Assembly: GCA_009829735.1 (NCBI GenBank)
Contig: CM020618.1
Coordinates: forward strand, 14,056,568-14,120,567
Direction of reading: 5' to 3'
DNA: 64,000 nucleotides
From: Pyropia yezoensis
Taxonomy: Eukaryota > Rhodophyta > Bangiophyceae > Bangiales > Bangiaceae
Shown here: positions 11,896-23,600 of the stretch, in pieces
Numbering within the stretch: position 1 is the first letter of the stretch
Layout of the letters: every line of letters begins with the position of its first letter
Notes under the pieces: generated by a model
Seen by the model: only the letters and a program-made list of their open reading frames with translations
Database searches by the model: none
What the model was told of the DNA's origin: nothing
Translations under genes and position numbers: made by a program

Positions 11896-12306
11896 TCAGC
11901 ACCCCACGACGCCCTTGAACACCAACGCGTCACCCATGCCCGCACTCCCCTCAGCACGCGCCGCCCACTTGGGGTGCAGGATATACCCGGCAGGACGACG
12001 CCCTCCCCTCACCGTCGCAGCAAGCCCTCGCCCAGTGGGGAGGGCCAAAAAGGCGGCAACAATGATGACTTGCGGGCGACCGCCGCGCTCGCGCTTGCCG
12101 CGCTTGCGCGTCGTCGCCGTCAGCACCACCGCCAAAGAACGCGCGCGGCCGTCAACCGTCACCGCCACAGCCGCAAGGTTGACAGTCGCCGCACATGAAT
12201 CAAGCTTCGGCGGTGCCCCCGCCTCCTTCCCCAGGCCTCCAGCCACACCCCCGGCCACCGCCGACGGCGGCGCCCATCCCTCCCGCGCAGCAGGAAGCGA
12301 CGACAA
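11896..12306 (-). CDS. possible coding fragment, unrecognised
   Basis: A minus-strand frame, with no ATG near its 5' end, reads less repetitively than its surroundings and includes the aliphatic stretches VNLAAVAVTVDGRA and PQVIIVAAFLALPTG, ending at TGA 11896. A second frame upstream (12322-12520) reads LVGVAVLPDVQAGWA. Together they might be remains of a gene, but I match neither to a family, and in such GC-rich DNA the evidence is slight. Confidence 0.15.
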   Translation of the reverse strand: MSSLPAAREGWAPPSAVAGGVAGGLGKEAGAPPKLDSCAATVNLAAVAVTVDGRARSLAVVLTATTRKRGKRERGGRPQVIIVAAFLALPTGRGLAATVRGGRRPAGYILHPKWAARAEGSAGMGDALVFKGVVGC

Positions 12307-14290
12307 CCTCCGCGTCTGCGCTCACCGCCGCGTCGGTGGCGCCACACGCGTGAAAGGCAAGCACCTTGTCGGGGGCGGTGCTCGCCCAGCCAGCCTGCAC
12401 ATCGGGTAGCACGGCGACGCCGACCAAAGGAGTACTCGGCTTAGCGGCACGGGCAGCCGAGAGGATAACGACGACGAGGCGACAAACAAGCAGGGGCGGA
12501 GGGGGGGTACCGTGGGGGGGAAGGGGGCGGCATGGCGGGAGGGACACCCGGCGTGGGAAGGGCAAGGCGAGAGGCGGGGGGGACCGTGGCGAGAGGGGGG
12601 GGGCGGAGAGGCGGTGGGGGTGGGGGGGGGGAGAGGCGGGGGGGGAGGGGGAGGGTCTGAAGGAACAAAGGGTAGACAAGGGCGAGGGGTGAAGGTGTAG
12701 CTGGGGATGATGGGTAAGACGCCGCTCAGCCGGGATAAGTGGCCGGAACGAGAAGGGTGGGCTAAAGCTGCACACCCACCCAGTGCCTGCCCACTAGGGC
12801 AGGTCCCGTTGGAGGGGCACATCCGCCACAGTGGAAGCTGGGGGACAGGACCTCTTGCATTTGTGGAGGGCGCGCACGCTATCCATGTGCTCGATTCACC
12901 AGGCAGCCGCTCAGAGCTCTGCCAATCGCCTTTGTCGCCCTTCGGAAGGCCGGCTGACGGAATGGATTGCCTGGAGGATGCGTCAGAGCGTGGGTGGCTG
13001 TTTGAAGACCCTCACTTCGTGGCCGGTTGAATCTGGCACGCCCCATCTCGAAATATGTACATGTGGGCGGCCCCTGTCCCTCGACCCCCCCGTGACAGGC
13101 CTCCGACACGTGGAACCGGATGAAGGCGAGATGTCAAAGTCGTTGAAACCCGCCTCTCAGTAGGGTCTCCTTTGCTCAAACAGGCGACCCCTCGTTCGAC
13201 TCCCACTCGGTCAATCGTGATTCCAGCCGAATAGGAGTCGCCATTCGGTGGGGCTCCCACTTCAGTGATGGTTGGGCGGCCGCCGGCCGCGCGGGGGGAC
13301 GCAGGCAGTCTGGAACCGGATGCACGTGTGTCAGGCACCAGCGCACGCACCGTTGTTGGTCGACGAGTCGGCGACCGGCTGGTGCCGGATACGCCATGTG
13401 TTTTTGGTCGTGTGGCTGTGCACAGTACGGTACGGTACGGCGTGGAGATCGCGAGCGGAAAGCGGGCACCCACCGCCGTGTGCTCGCAGTTCCACTGTCA
13501 TTCCAACGACGGGGGGAGGGGGGGGGGGGGGAGCGGCGCACGCGCGAGAAGCGCAGTGCGGCGCTGGAGGTACCTATCTAAAGGGGAGAGGGGTTGGCGG
13601 GGGGGGGGGGGGAGGGGTGTGTCTGCAGGGAGAGCCCTACTCCACCCCTTTCACCTGTGCAAGCGCCCCCCCCCCCCCCCCCCCCCCCTCAAGAGTACCT
13701 ACCTTCCCCACCCCCCCCCCCCTCCCCACCCCTCTCTGCGAGGATACGCAGGCGGGGGGGCCGGGCCGGGGGTGTCTGCCGCCGCCGGTCAGACTCGCCC
13801 TCCCGGCCCGGCCGCTGCGGTCCCCCCTCCACCAGGCCGGCTGGCCAGCCGGCCCATGCAAGCGCCCGCGCGGCCACGGGCGACCGTGTGGCGGCACCGG
13901 GGGGGGTGGGACGCCACCCACACGCTTGTCCGCTCGGCCCCCGCCGGCAGGCAACCCAACCACCCCGCCCGCCCCACCCCCCCACCCCCACCCCCCCCCC
14001 CCCCCCCCCCCTCTGCTCCTTCGCCGGTCGGTGCGTGGCCTTTGCTTGCCCCACCCCCGCCTCCCCCCCCCCACCCCTCCCCCCCCCTTCGTTGCGCCCG
14101 TCGCACCGCAACTTGCTTTTCCGGGGGGGGAGTTGGTGGTGGGGAGGGGGGGGGGGGGGGGGTGGTGGGCGGGGGGGGGGGGCGGGGGGGGGTGGTGGGT
14201 GTGCCCCTTGGCGCACCAGCAGGCGACGGCCCGCCAAGCGGGGACGGCGGCGGCCGGTGCGGCCTGGCGGGCCACACCCCTTTTGGGCCC

Positions 14291-14333
<43 letters not shown>

Positions 14334-14536
14334 GGCGGCCAGCGCTGTTGGCCGCCGCCGCGGGCCCCCCGCCAGCGGGGGGGCGGCCGCCAGGCCGGCC
14401 CGTGTTGCTCCCGCGCCCGCCGGCGCCCCGCCTCGGAGGCAGCGGCCGGCTGGCTGGTAGATTCGTGCACCTGCTGGGGGGGGGGGGGGGGGGGGGGGGA
14501 GGGGAGGAGGAGGAGGAGGGGCGTGGGGTAGAGGGT

Positions 14537-14702
14537 GGAGTGGGGTGGGGTGGGGTGGGGGTGGGGTGGGGGTGGGGTGGAGTGGGGTGGGGTGGGGTGG
14601 GGTGGGGTGGGGTGGGGTGGGGTGGGGTGGGGTGGGGTGGGGTGGGGTGGGGTGGGGTGGGGTGGGGTGGGGGGGGGTGGGGGGGGTGGGGGGGGGGGGG
14701 GG
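14537..14702 (+). repeat. GGGGT pentamer array
   Basis: More than 25 near-perfect tandem GGGGT units end in a G-run. The array lies about 125 bases before a CCCCT array on the same strand, so the two G-rich strands face each other. Confidence 0.85.
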
Positions 14703-14825
14703 CGACGGCCGTCCCCAGCGGGAAACGTGTCGGCGCCCGTCGGCGGCTCCCTATCTCGTCCCCACCGTGGCGGAGATACGCCTCGGTTGGCAGCGGGTGC
14801 CGCCGGGCCCACCCCCCGCCCCCCC

Positions 14826-14965
14826 CTCCCTCCCCTCCCCTCCCCTCCCCTCCCCTCCCCTCCCCTCCCCTCCCCTCCCCTCCCCTCCCCTCCCCTCCCC
14901 TCCCCTCCCCTGCCCTCCCCTCCCCTCCCCTCCCCTCCCCTCCCCTGCCCTGCCCTCCCCTGCCC
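14826..14965 (+). repeat. CCCCT pentamer array
   Basis: About 27 tandem CCCCT units occur, a few changed to CCCTG near the right end. On the minus strand this reads AGGGG. Confidence 0.85.
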
Positions 14966-15656
14966 TGCGCGGCGTGCCGTTGGAATGCCTGCGCCCCGCG
15001 GCGGGCAGGCATCAGACCCGCTGTCGCGGCCACGACCGCCGGCCGGCCGGGGTGCGCTCTGCTTCTGGCCACACGCCCCTCGCCGGGTGGCCGCGGCCGT
15101 ACCTCGGCGCCGGCACTCTCAAGTCAAACCGGTGGGGGGGAGAAGAGAAAAGACAAGCGGGGCACCGCGGGGAGGGTGGGGTGGGGTGGGGGGGGAGGGG
15201 GGGGGGGGGGGGGGGACCGACCGGACTCGACCCCCTCCGCCCGCCCCCCCTCTTCCCCCCCCCCCCGCAGACGGTGCGTGCATCCTGCCTCCTCCCTCCT
15301 ATCCTTCCCTCCTCCCTGCTATCCGCGCTTCCCGTCGGGTTGCTTCTACCACAGACCATCCCCGCATCACTCCTATCGCGTTTGGCCTAGCGCAGTCGAT
15401 ATCACACGGTCCACCGCAAACGCGGGCGCGGCCCCCCCGCCGCCCGCTGTCCGCCTCGCGCAGTCGTTGGATCCGCACCAGGCCACCGGTCGCGCGCGCT
15501 GCGCCACCCCCCTGGCCTCTTGCCCGCCCCCCCCCCCCCCCCCTCCCCCCCCCGCCTCCCCCCCCCGAGCCCCTCCAGCGTCCACCCCCCCCCCCACCAA
15601 GCCCCTCTTGCGTCCATCTCCCCCCCACCAAGCCCCTCCACGATCGGCGTCCTGCC

Positions 15657-16388
15657 TCACATGTCCTCCTCACACCGGTCACTCTGCTCGCGCGCCAGCG
15701 TCAGCAGGTCTGCCTTTTCGTCCCCCGACAGGGCGCTGCTGGCGAGCACCGCGTCGGCCGCGTCCGAGCACTCGGCGACGCACACGTCACACGCCGCCTG
15801 GGTGCCCTCCACCTCAATGCACCGCGCCGCCGCGTCGGTGCACAGGTCCATCTGCTCGTCCACGCGGGGGTCCCCCGAGCGGGCCTGCATGACCCGCGCC
15901 GTCACGGTGGGCGGCGTCCACCCGCCGCCAATGACGGCGCCGCGGAGCACCCCCAGCGGCGGCGGGGGGGGCAGCCCCGTCAGGAGGGTGACGCCGCCCG
16001 CGGGCGGTGCCGCCGCCGCCGCCGCCGCCCCCGGGCCGCCCCTACCGCCGACCGCCCCGCCGGGCGGGGGCGCCCACAAGCGGGCGAGCAGCCACCACGC
16101 CGCCCGCACCCCGACGGCCGTTGGCGGGAGCGACAGCAGCGCCGCCGCCGCGACGGCGCCCAGCAGCAGCGCCCCCGCCACGGCCGCGGCGGGGAGGGGC
16201 GGTGGGGGGCGGGGCCCCCTCCCCCCCTTGGTCGGCACCACCCCGCCCGCCAGCGGGTGGCCCCGCCGCCGGCCGGCGCGTCGGGGCGCCACCCCCAGCG
16301 CCAGTGGGCCCGGGTCCTGCGGCGTCCCCGTGGACGGGGGCGTGCGCCGCTGGGCGCCTCGGGTCGTGTCACGCGCCTCGGCCGGCAT
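15657..16388 (-). CDS. small membrane protein with a Cys-rich C-terminus, unrecognised
   Basis: The frame is 243 codons from ATG at 16388 (MPAEARDTTRGAQRR) to TGA at 15657. The first 60 residues are rich in Arg, Pro, Thr and Ala without acidic runs, which could be an organelle targeting peptide. One hydrophobic segment lies at about residues 66-88 (AVAGALLLGAVAAAALLSL), with a second weaker one near 95-104. The last 60 residues differ completely: acidic and helical, with about six cysteines in patterns such as DLCTDAAARC, CDVCVAEC and a final RCEEDM. That contrast and the non-repetitive tail argue for a real protein. I do not recognise a family; plastid or mitochondrial membrane location is only a guess. 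Confidence 0.5.
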   Translation of the reverse strand: MPAEARDTTRGAQRRTPPSTGTPQDPGPLALGVAPRRAGRRRGHPLAGGVVPTKGGRGPRPPPPLPAAAVAGALLLGAVAAAALLSLPPTAVGVRAAWWLLARLWAPPPGGAVGGRGGPGAAAAAAAPPAGGVTLLTGLPPPPPLGVLRGAVIGGGWTPPTVTARVMQARSGDPRVDEQMDLCTDAAARCIEVEGTQAACDVCVAECSDAADAVLASSALSGDEKADLLTLAREQSDRCEEDM

Positions 16389-19300
16389 CGTGGGGGTGGA
16401 GACGGCGTGTTCCCTTGGCAAGAGGACACCCGAGGGGGGGCACACCAGCTACCACCACGAGCGATGAGGGAGCACGCCCAAACGGTGAGGGGATCTCAGG
16501 GAAAACAATTGCCACGAGGTGAGGGGATCCAAGGGAACACAATGGCCAAGGAAGAGACGCCAAGCGTGCCGACCCCGTACCCGTGTCCGTGGTGCCCACA
16601 GCGCCGCCCACACAGGAATCTGCAAGCGTTGGCGGCCGACGCACGGGCTTTTGTAGTACGCCGCCAGCAACCCCCCACCCCCCCTCCGCCCCCTTCCGCA
16701 GGTAGTCACAGCCCCCCCCCCGGAGGTAGTCACGGAGGGCTCGCTTCGCGTCTGTGCAACCGCCACCCCCTGCAGCGGACGTCGGGCTGCTCGCACGTAG
16801 CCCGTCCAGCCTGCAACATCGAAGCGGAGGGGAGATGCGGCGGGGCAGAGTAAGAACGGTGGAGGGGGCAAAGGGGGGGAGGGAAGGGGGGCGGGGGGGG
16901 GGAGGGCGGGGGAGGTTGGGACAGCTTGGACGGGTGCCCTCTTCTTCTGTCGGCGCCCGGATCCGATGCAGGGCGCGCGCGAGCGCAGGTGCCGCGGCCT
17001 GGGGGGACGGGTTGTGTGCCCCGCGTAGGCGTGGCCCCCTCACCCACCCCCCCCCCACCCCCGCAACCCCACCCCCACTCACCCCCTTCAACCGCCTCCG
17101 TCTCACACAGCTGCCAGCTGCCATACGTCCGCCTGCGTGCCCATTGCTCCCCCCACCGCTCTACCCCCACCGCTCCCCGCACCGCCCCGCACCCACTGCT
17201 CGTCCCCTCTCTCGGCAGCGAGTGGAGGGGATGGGGGGTGTGGGGGGGGGAGACTCGCCTGCCGGCACACAGCACCGTGTGGGACACGACCCACCGGTGG
17301 CAAGCAGGACGTCACGCTTGGAGCGCAGCTGCGCCGATCGCTGACGCCGGACCGGGCACGGGGCGGGGGGGGGGGGGGGGGAGGGTGGCGGGTCCCCGGG
17401 GTCCCGCCTGCAGCATCGTTGCATGGGCCGGCGTTTGACACCTCGATCACGGGGTGAATGGGTCTCTCCCGCAGGGCCACGGCCAGGCACGATACGCTGT
17501 GTGAGATTGAATGGCTGGGGGTGGGGGGGGGGAGGTGGAGGGAGCCGAGCGACTAGGCCGCCTGGCTGACCCCGCCTCGACTCGTTCCCCCCCCCGCAGC
17601 AACACAAATTCCTACGGCACGCATGCCGGCAGACGTGTCCCAAAGAACCGGGGAAGGCACTACCGAGTCGGACGAAAAATACCGCCGCGGTGGGACGCCG
17701 GCCCCCCAGGGGGGCACTGAAATCGTGACACGCGTTGCCAGGTGGGCTCAACTCAATGGTCCTGCCCGGCGAGCGCGGGCAGCCCCGCATGGGCCAGGCG
17801 GTGGTTGTGGGTGGTGGTGTGAGGAGCGGCCCACGGGTAGCACGCCCGTGTAGCCCGCCCCTCCTCGGTCGAGAGGGCCCCCCTGCGGCCAGCCAGAAGG
17901 CTCACGGAGTGAGCGGCCACAGGGATCCCGCGCGTCCCACCGCGGCGCGACAGCCAGCCAGACAGGGCTGCCTGGCCCGCGGCCACGCCAATGGGCCAGC
18001 TCATCTCCCCACGGCGGGGCCCACTCACCCCGCCACGGAGACTGTGGCCGTCCCCACCGCCCCCTAGGCGATACGCTTCCGCCAGCGGCTGGCGAGAACA
18101 TCGCAAGCCCCACACGATTCCTTTCACTTTGGGGGGGGGGGGCGGGCGCGGAGCCAGGGTCAGAGGCGTGGATGGCTATGGCCTAAAAGCTGGCTTCAAC
18201 CTGTCCTTTTGCGGATCCGTCAGCAGCTGTTGACCGCCACCCTCCACCGCACGCCCCGCGGCGCCCGCGTCGCTTCCCGCGTGGCCCCCCGCGCGAGCGC
18301 CCCGTCCCGTCGGCCCTGCCGAATAAACGCATGCGACACAATCAACGGAATCGATGGCCCGCGAGAGGGAGGCACCGACGCGTCGCGATTGAGTATGTAC
18401 ACCGTCGGTCACTTTTGAGGCGGTCGACTGTCTCCAAAGGACGCTGGCGGGCTGCCACTCCCTCGGGCGGGCCTCTCCCGCCTCCCCCTCCTCGCCTTTC
18501 CCTGTTTGCTGGGCCCGCCGCTGACGTCCCCGGATCTCACCGGTCCATTTGGACCCGCACCGTGAAAGGGCGGGGGGGGCGGGGGTGCAGGCCGCGGGAA
18601 AGTCACCGGGTCAGCCCTCTGTCGGTGTCCCGACCTCAAGCACACGCCGACCCGGGGAAAGCGACACGTCCGCAGCCACGCGATGTTGGAAGAGCCTTGC
18701 ACGGGGGCACACCCCGACAGGGTGGTGCGGCCCGGGCCTGCCGAGCATCGAATTGGTTGACGGTAGGCCCCACGGTGCTCCCCTTGGCCAATGGCCCGAG
18801 ATGCGCCGGCAAGCCGGTGGCGAATACAGGCTGGCAGAACCGCCCACGTCCACGTCCGCTTTCATGGCCGCACCGCGACTGGGCACCACCGGCGGGGCGT
18901 AGCCGGGGGTACGCGGCTGGGAGCTCCGGGCTCGAGCCTCGAGCGCCTGAGGCGGCCCAACCCTTGGGGGCGTTTGTATAATCCTGGACATGTTGTTTCG
19001 CGCTGGGCGAGTTGAGGTCATCCAACCGTGGCGTGGGGAAGAGCCCCCGCCGACACGGGGGCGACCAGGCCGGGTCCCCCGGCAAAGATCTCGCCCAGGG
19101 CGGCTGCGTGTTTTCGGCTCATCATCCATGGTTCCTGACGGACAGCGAGGGTGACGGCTGGCGCTGGTGGTCGCTACCCTTCCATCCCGAAAGGCGCACT
19201 TGGCCGCAGCCCGTCGGATGCGGGAGATGTAGGATGTCCAGATACTGGAGCTCGTGAGCCCGTTGATCTCTCCTTGTTGTTGTTGTCCACGTGCAGTCAA

Positions 19301-20686
19301 TGTGTTGGCGAAGCCAAGAAAGAGAGTGGCGCACAGAACACGCCAGGTCTGCCTCTCCCCAAGTGCCGTCCACTGACAATTACCCCTGGAGACGTCTTAT
19401 CTCCGTCTGCCGCTGGACCTTGTGCATGACCGTTCTCCCGCTCTGCTGTAAACGGCAACAGAGAGCGTGTATCTTGCTTGCTGCACAGCAAACAGCACGA
19501 GTATACTCGCACGGGCGAGCAACGCCATTCTGGCGACAGGACGCGGGGGACGTCCCTGGCTCCCCGCGCGGCGGCTGGCTGCTCAACCAACGCAGCAACG
19601 GTGCTGGTACTCGCCGCGGGCTCTGACTACCCGCGGCAGGGCAGCGTCAGCGTTGTGTTGCCGCTACCCCGCGGTGGCGCTGCCGCGGCCACCCGGGGCG
19701 CCAGACCGCAAGAGGGCCCGTGTACACTTTGTCTCGTCGTAGTACTGTACAATAAATACACAGGCATACTGTACATAGATACATGAGTGAAACCCACCGT
19801 CATGTGGTTGGATTCTATGTCCCTGCTCTCTCGGTACGGTGAGATTTAAGGAAAGCAAATTCCAGTAGCTGTGCGGGAGTGGAGCTTGATCCCGCAAGCA
19901 TTTGTGGAGCACTGGGTGCCTGGACAGCGACTTGCGCGCATGGGATGCTGTGGCGTTTGCCCATTCCCACGCGTCGCGCTGGGGGCGGGGGGTGCGTGCA
20001 GCTCCCTCTCCAGCGTTGGTGGCTCTTCTGCGCCCTCCCCAGCCCCGCCACCTCGGAACCCTTGCCCTTGAGCCACACAAACGCTGCGGCAGCTGCGCCG
20101 CGCCGTGCGTGTGCCGAGGGGGACCCCCTCCCCGCGCACGCTGGCGAAGGCGCTGTGACACAGCAAGCGCGTGCACCGCGCCGCGTGGGCTCTGCGTGTG
20201 TCGGTCGCCCCGCGGTCGACGTCAGACGCGCCTCGGCGCGCAGTACATACCCCCTCGTGCATGCACGGAGAGGGCGCTGCGGTCGTTGTCCCGTCCCGCT
20301 CTGTGGCTGCCGCTGCTCTGTCGTCCCCACCGTGCCGCTCCGCCGCCCCGTTCGCCCCGCTGTGAAGTCGTCGTTCTTTCCTTCTCTCCCCCCGTCTCGC
20401 CGCCCCGGCGGTGTGCCACCGTACGCACGCGAGCGTACGCACGTGCTCTTCCCGCGGTGCCCCCCCCCTGTCCCCCGTGCCCAGCAACGGTCGACTCCCT
20501 GGCTAGACCTGTTTTCTTGTTCGTTCTCTGTGTAGCTTGCCACGCTCCACGTACTCTTGCTCCCTCCCCCCCCTTGCCTTTGTGTCGCCCTTTCAGTCTT
20601 GCTTTCCATTTTCTCCTGGCTGAGGTCCCCCTCCCCCCCATTCTGTCAGCCTGCTTCCCCACCCCCTCCTCCCCTCCTTGGAGACC
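16389..20686. other. 4.3-kb gap without a recognised gene
   Basis: The stretch is GC-rich with G-runs at 16870-16910 and 17365-17385, then more balanced sequence from 17.6 kb on. Frames such as 18611-19300 (-) and 19815-20609 (-) are open but contain no domain-like sequence. At 19738-19784 an AT-rich patch (ACTGTACAATAAATAC, then GTACATAGATACAT) looks like a transcript 3' end signal without an obvious gene. The last 600 bases are pyrimidine-rich and are probably the promoter and leader of the RBR gene. Confidence 0.4.
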
Positions 20687-23600
20687 ATGGCCACACGTGG
20701 CTCCTCAGCTGAGGAGGCGCTCCTCGCCGCGTCCCCACGGCGACCCTTGCCAGCGGCGGTGCCTATTGTGGTGCTCGACAGCGATGCCGAGTCGGACGGC
20801 GCGGCTGTGTCAGTCGAGCCTCTGGCGGGTAGGTTGGCCGCCGAGGCAGGGGCCGCCGCTGGTGGGAGCAGCTTGTCCATGTCTCCGTCGCCATTGTTGC
20901 TGCCATTGCCACCGTCTGTCGCCGCGACGCGCCGAGGCGTACGGTTTGCGCCCGGCGCGGCGCCCCCCGACTTGGCGGCGGTGGCCGGCCGCGGCGCGTC
21001 GCCGCTGCCGCCGCTGCCGCTGTCGCCGCTGCCCCGGTCCCCGCCGTCGCCTTCACCGCCGCCCGGACCCGTGCGGCGGATGGCGGGACCCTTTTGGCCC
21101 TGGGGGGCCTCTTCGGACGCGGTGGCGGTGGCCGGCGGGGGTGCGTCGCCGTCGCCGCAGCCACTGCAAGCGTCGCCGCCGCCGCAGTCACCGCCGCCCA
21201 GCCCCGCCCGGCAGCTGGCGGTACGGTTTGTGCACGGAACGGCCTCCCCCGACGTGGAGGCGCTGGCTGGCGGGGCTGCGTCGCCGCCACGCCCGCTGCG
21301 CGTGTCGCCATCGCAGCTTCTGCAGCGCATCCCTGTACAGCGGCAGTTTTTGACGCGCTTATTGGCGCCAGCCGGCGCGGCGGCCGCCGCTGGGTCACCC
21401 CCCGTGACGCCCCCCTTATCGCCTTTAGTATTGGGCGCAACCTCACCGTTGCCCGCAGCGTCATCGTCGCCGTCGTCGTCGCCGGCGGCATCGCCGCTGC
21501 CGGCAGCAGTGGCGGTGGTCGCGCAATCGCCATCACCTATGTCGCCCATGGCGCTACCGGCCGCCGTGTCACAGCTATCTTCGCCTGGGGCGCCTGCGAT
21601 GTCACCCCCAGGAAGGGGGGGAGCACCGCCTCACTCACCTGCAGGGCCGCCGACTCCGCCAGGGTCCCCGTCGCCGGCGAAGCTGCCGGCGGCGCCTCTG
21701 CCACCGGCGGCCTCAGATCCACCCCGTCGGTCCAACCGGGGCAAGGGCCCCGCGCGATCAGCAGCTGCTTTGGCAGCCGCTGCCGCCACCTCTGCCGCCG
21801 CGGCCGCCGCCTCTGGCTTTTCACCGCGAGAGGCTGCGATGATATCGTGCCCCATTTGCCTTGACGACAAAGTCGCTACCACCGACGCCACCGCGGCCGG
21901 CGATTGCGGCCACCTTTTCTGTACATCGTGTTTGCATGGCCACTTGCGGGTGGCGGTAGGTGAGCAACGACGGTACCCGCCGACGTGCCCCTCCCCCGAC
22001 TGTGCGGCGCCCATGCCTTTTGCAACAGCAATGGCGGTCGTGACGGCGGGGGGCGATGGGGCCCTCGGGTCAACCCTTGAGACGCTCCACATCCAGTCCA
22101 CGTGCATGAGGCAAATGGCATACTGTGCAAACCCGGCATGCGCTGTACCGTTTGATTTTGAGCTGGGAGGAGGTGGGGAGGGCGGTCCCGCTGGGGGACC
22201 TGCTGGCGGTGCCGGTGGCGCCGGTGGTGCGGGCCCTGCCGGCGTGGCTGACCCCGCTGACCCCTTGGACGAGGATGGCGACGCTAACAAGGATGCCGCG
22301 GCGGCTGTGCAAGCACGCCGTCCGCCCCCCCCCATCCGTCCTCCGACGGCTGAAGACGGCAACGACGCCTATTACAAGGTGCAATGCCCCCTGTGCCGTA
22401 CCCACACCTGCGTCCGGTGTGCGATGGCGTGGCATGAGGAGACCACTTGCCTCATTGCGCAGGCGGCGACGACGGACAAGGACGGCTCGGCCGCCCTCCG
22501 CGCGCTGGCGGCGTCGGAGTCGTGGCGGGCATGCCCCCGCTGCGGCCAAATGATTGAAAAGACCGACGGGTGCGCGTTTGTGAGGCACGCTGCGTGCGGC
22601 GCTGGCTTTTGCTTCCACTGCGGCGTTGAGTACACGCAGGAGACGGGGCAACGGCGGGCCCGCGCGGGCACCCCCCACGGCACCCCAGGGTGTGAGTGCG
22701 GGCTGTTTGGGGAGCGCGCCCCGGGCCGCCGTGCGGGCAGGGGCGGCGCCCTGCCGGCATTGCCCCCGCGGCGTCGCGCGGCGGCTTTTGCTGGCGGTCC
22801 CGCTGGCGTGGAACACCCCGGCCTTGCTGCCCGCATTGCCGTTGGGCAGGCGCGCCAAGTGCAGGCCGAGGCGGTGCGGCGGGCGCAGGCGCGCCAACGG
22901 AATCTCTCGCTGCGGCGCCTGTACGTACTGGGCCGGGATCACGCCATGCACGCGGCGCCCCGAGGGCGGGGTGAACAGGCGGCTGCCGGCGCCGCGCCAT
23001 TGGCCCATGGGGCGGGGGCGGGCGCTGGCGCCGGTGCCGGCGCCCCCGGCGTTGTGCTCCTCGACCCGGGCCTCCTCTACGGGCTTGGGAACCCGCTGCC
23101 GGGAGCCGGGCAGGGGCCACTGCCAGTGCCGCCGCTGCCGCCGTTGCCGCCGCCGTGGCCGCCGCGGGGCGTCGGGCCCGCCTCGTGGCGGCTGGCCGGC
23201 GCTGCCGCGGGGGGTCCCCCCTTGAAGCGCATCCGTCGGGGGCCGGCGGCCGCGACGGCGGCCGCGGCGGCCGCGGCAGTAGCGGAGGTCGAGGCGGCGG
23301 CGGCGGCGGCCGCGGGGGCCGCAGCAGCGGCGGCAGTAGCGGTGGTCGAGGCGGCGGCGGCGGCGGCGGCGGTGGGGCTTCCCCCCCCCGCCGTCGCCGC
23401 CGCCGCCGCCGCCGGTGCCGCGGGCGGGGGGCCGCGGCGGCTGGCGTCTCGGGATGGGCGTCTCGACCTGGTGACGCTGGCCGCCGTCACGGGCGGCGGC
23501 GGCGGCGGCGGCGGCGGGGCGGGGCCGAGCGTGGCGCGGCAGGTGGCCGGTTGCCTCGCCCCCCCCCACCCGTGCCCGTATGGCGACGCGTGCGGGGCGG

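Larger units (their letters stand above)
12307..15656. other. intergenic, G/C tracts and pentamer arrays
   Basis: The stretch holds G-rich runs (12500-12660), a more complex part at 12700-13400 in which I recognise nothing, C- and G-homopolymers at 13600-14500, the two pentamer arrays listed separately, and C-runs at 15520-15600. Long frames here are repeat artefacts. Confidence 0.5.

Noticed and set aside
13180-13205. tRNA T-loop-like TTCGACT near 13190
   Set aside because: No pairing T-stem, D-arm or acceptor stem around it.
13265-16853. Two plus-strand frames of 772 and 875 codons
   Set aside because: They run straight through the GGGGT and CCCCT pentamer arrays, where 15-base periodicity prevents stops; the protein is repeat sequence.
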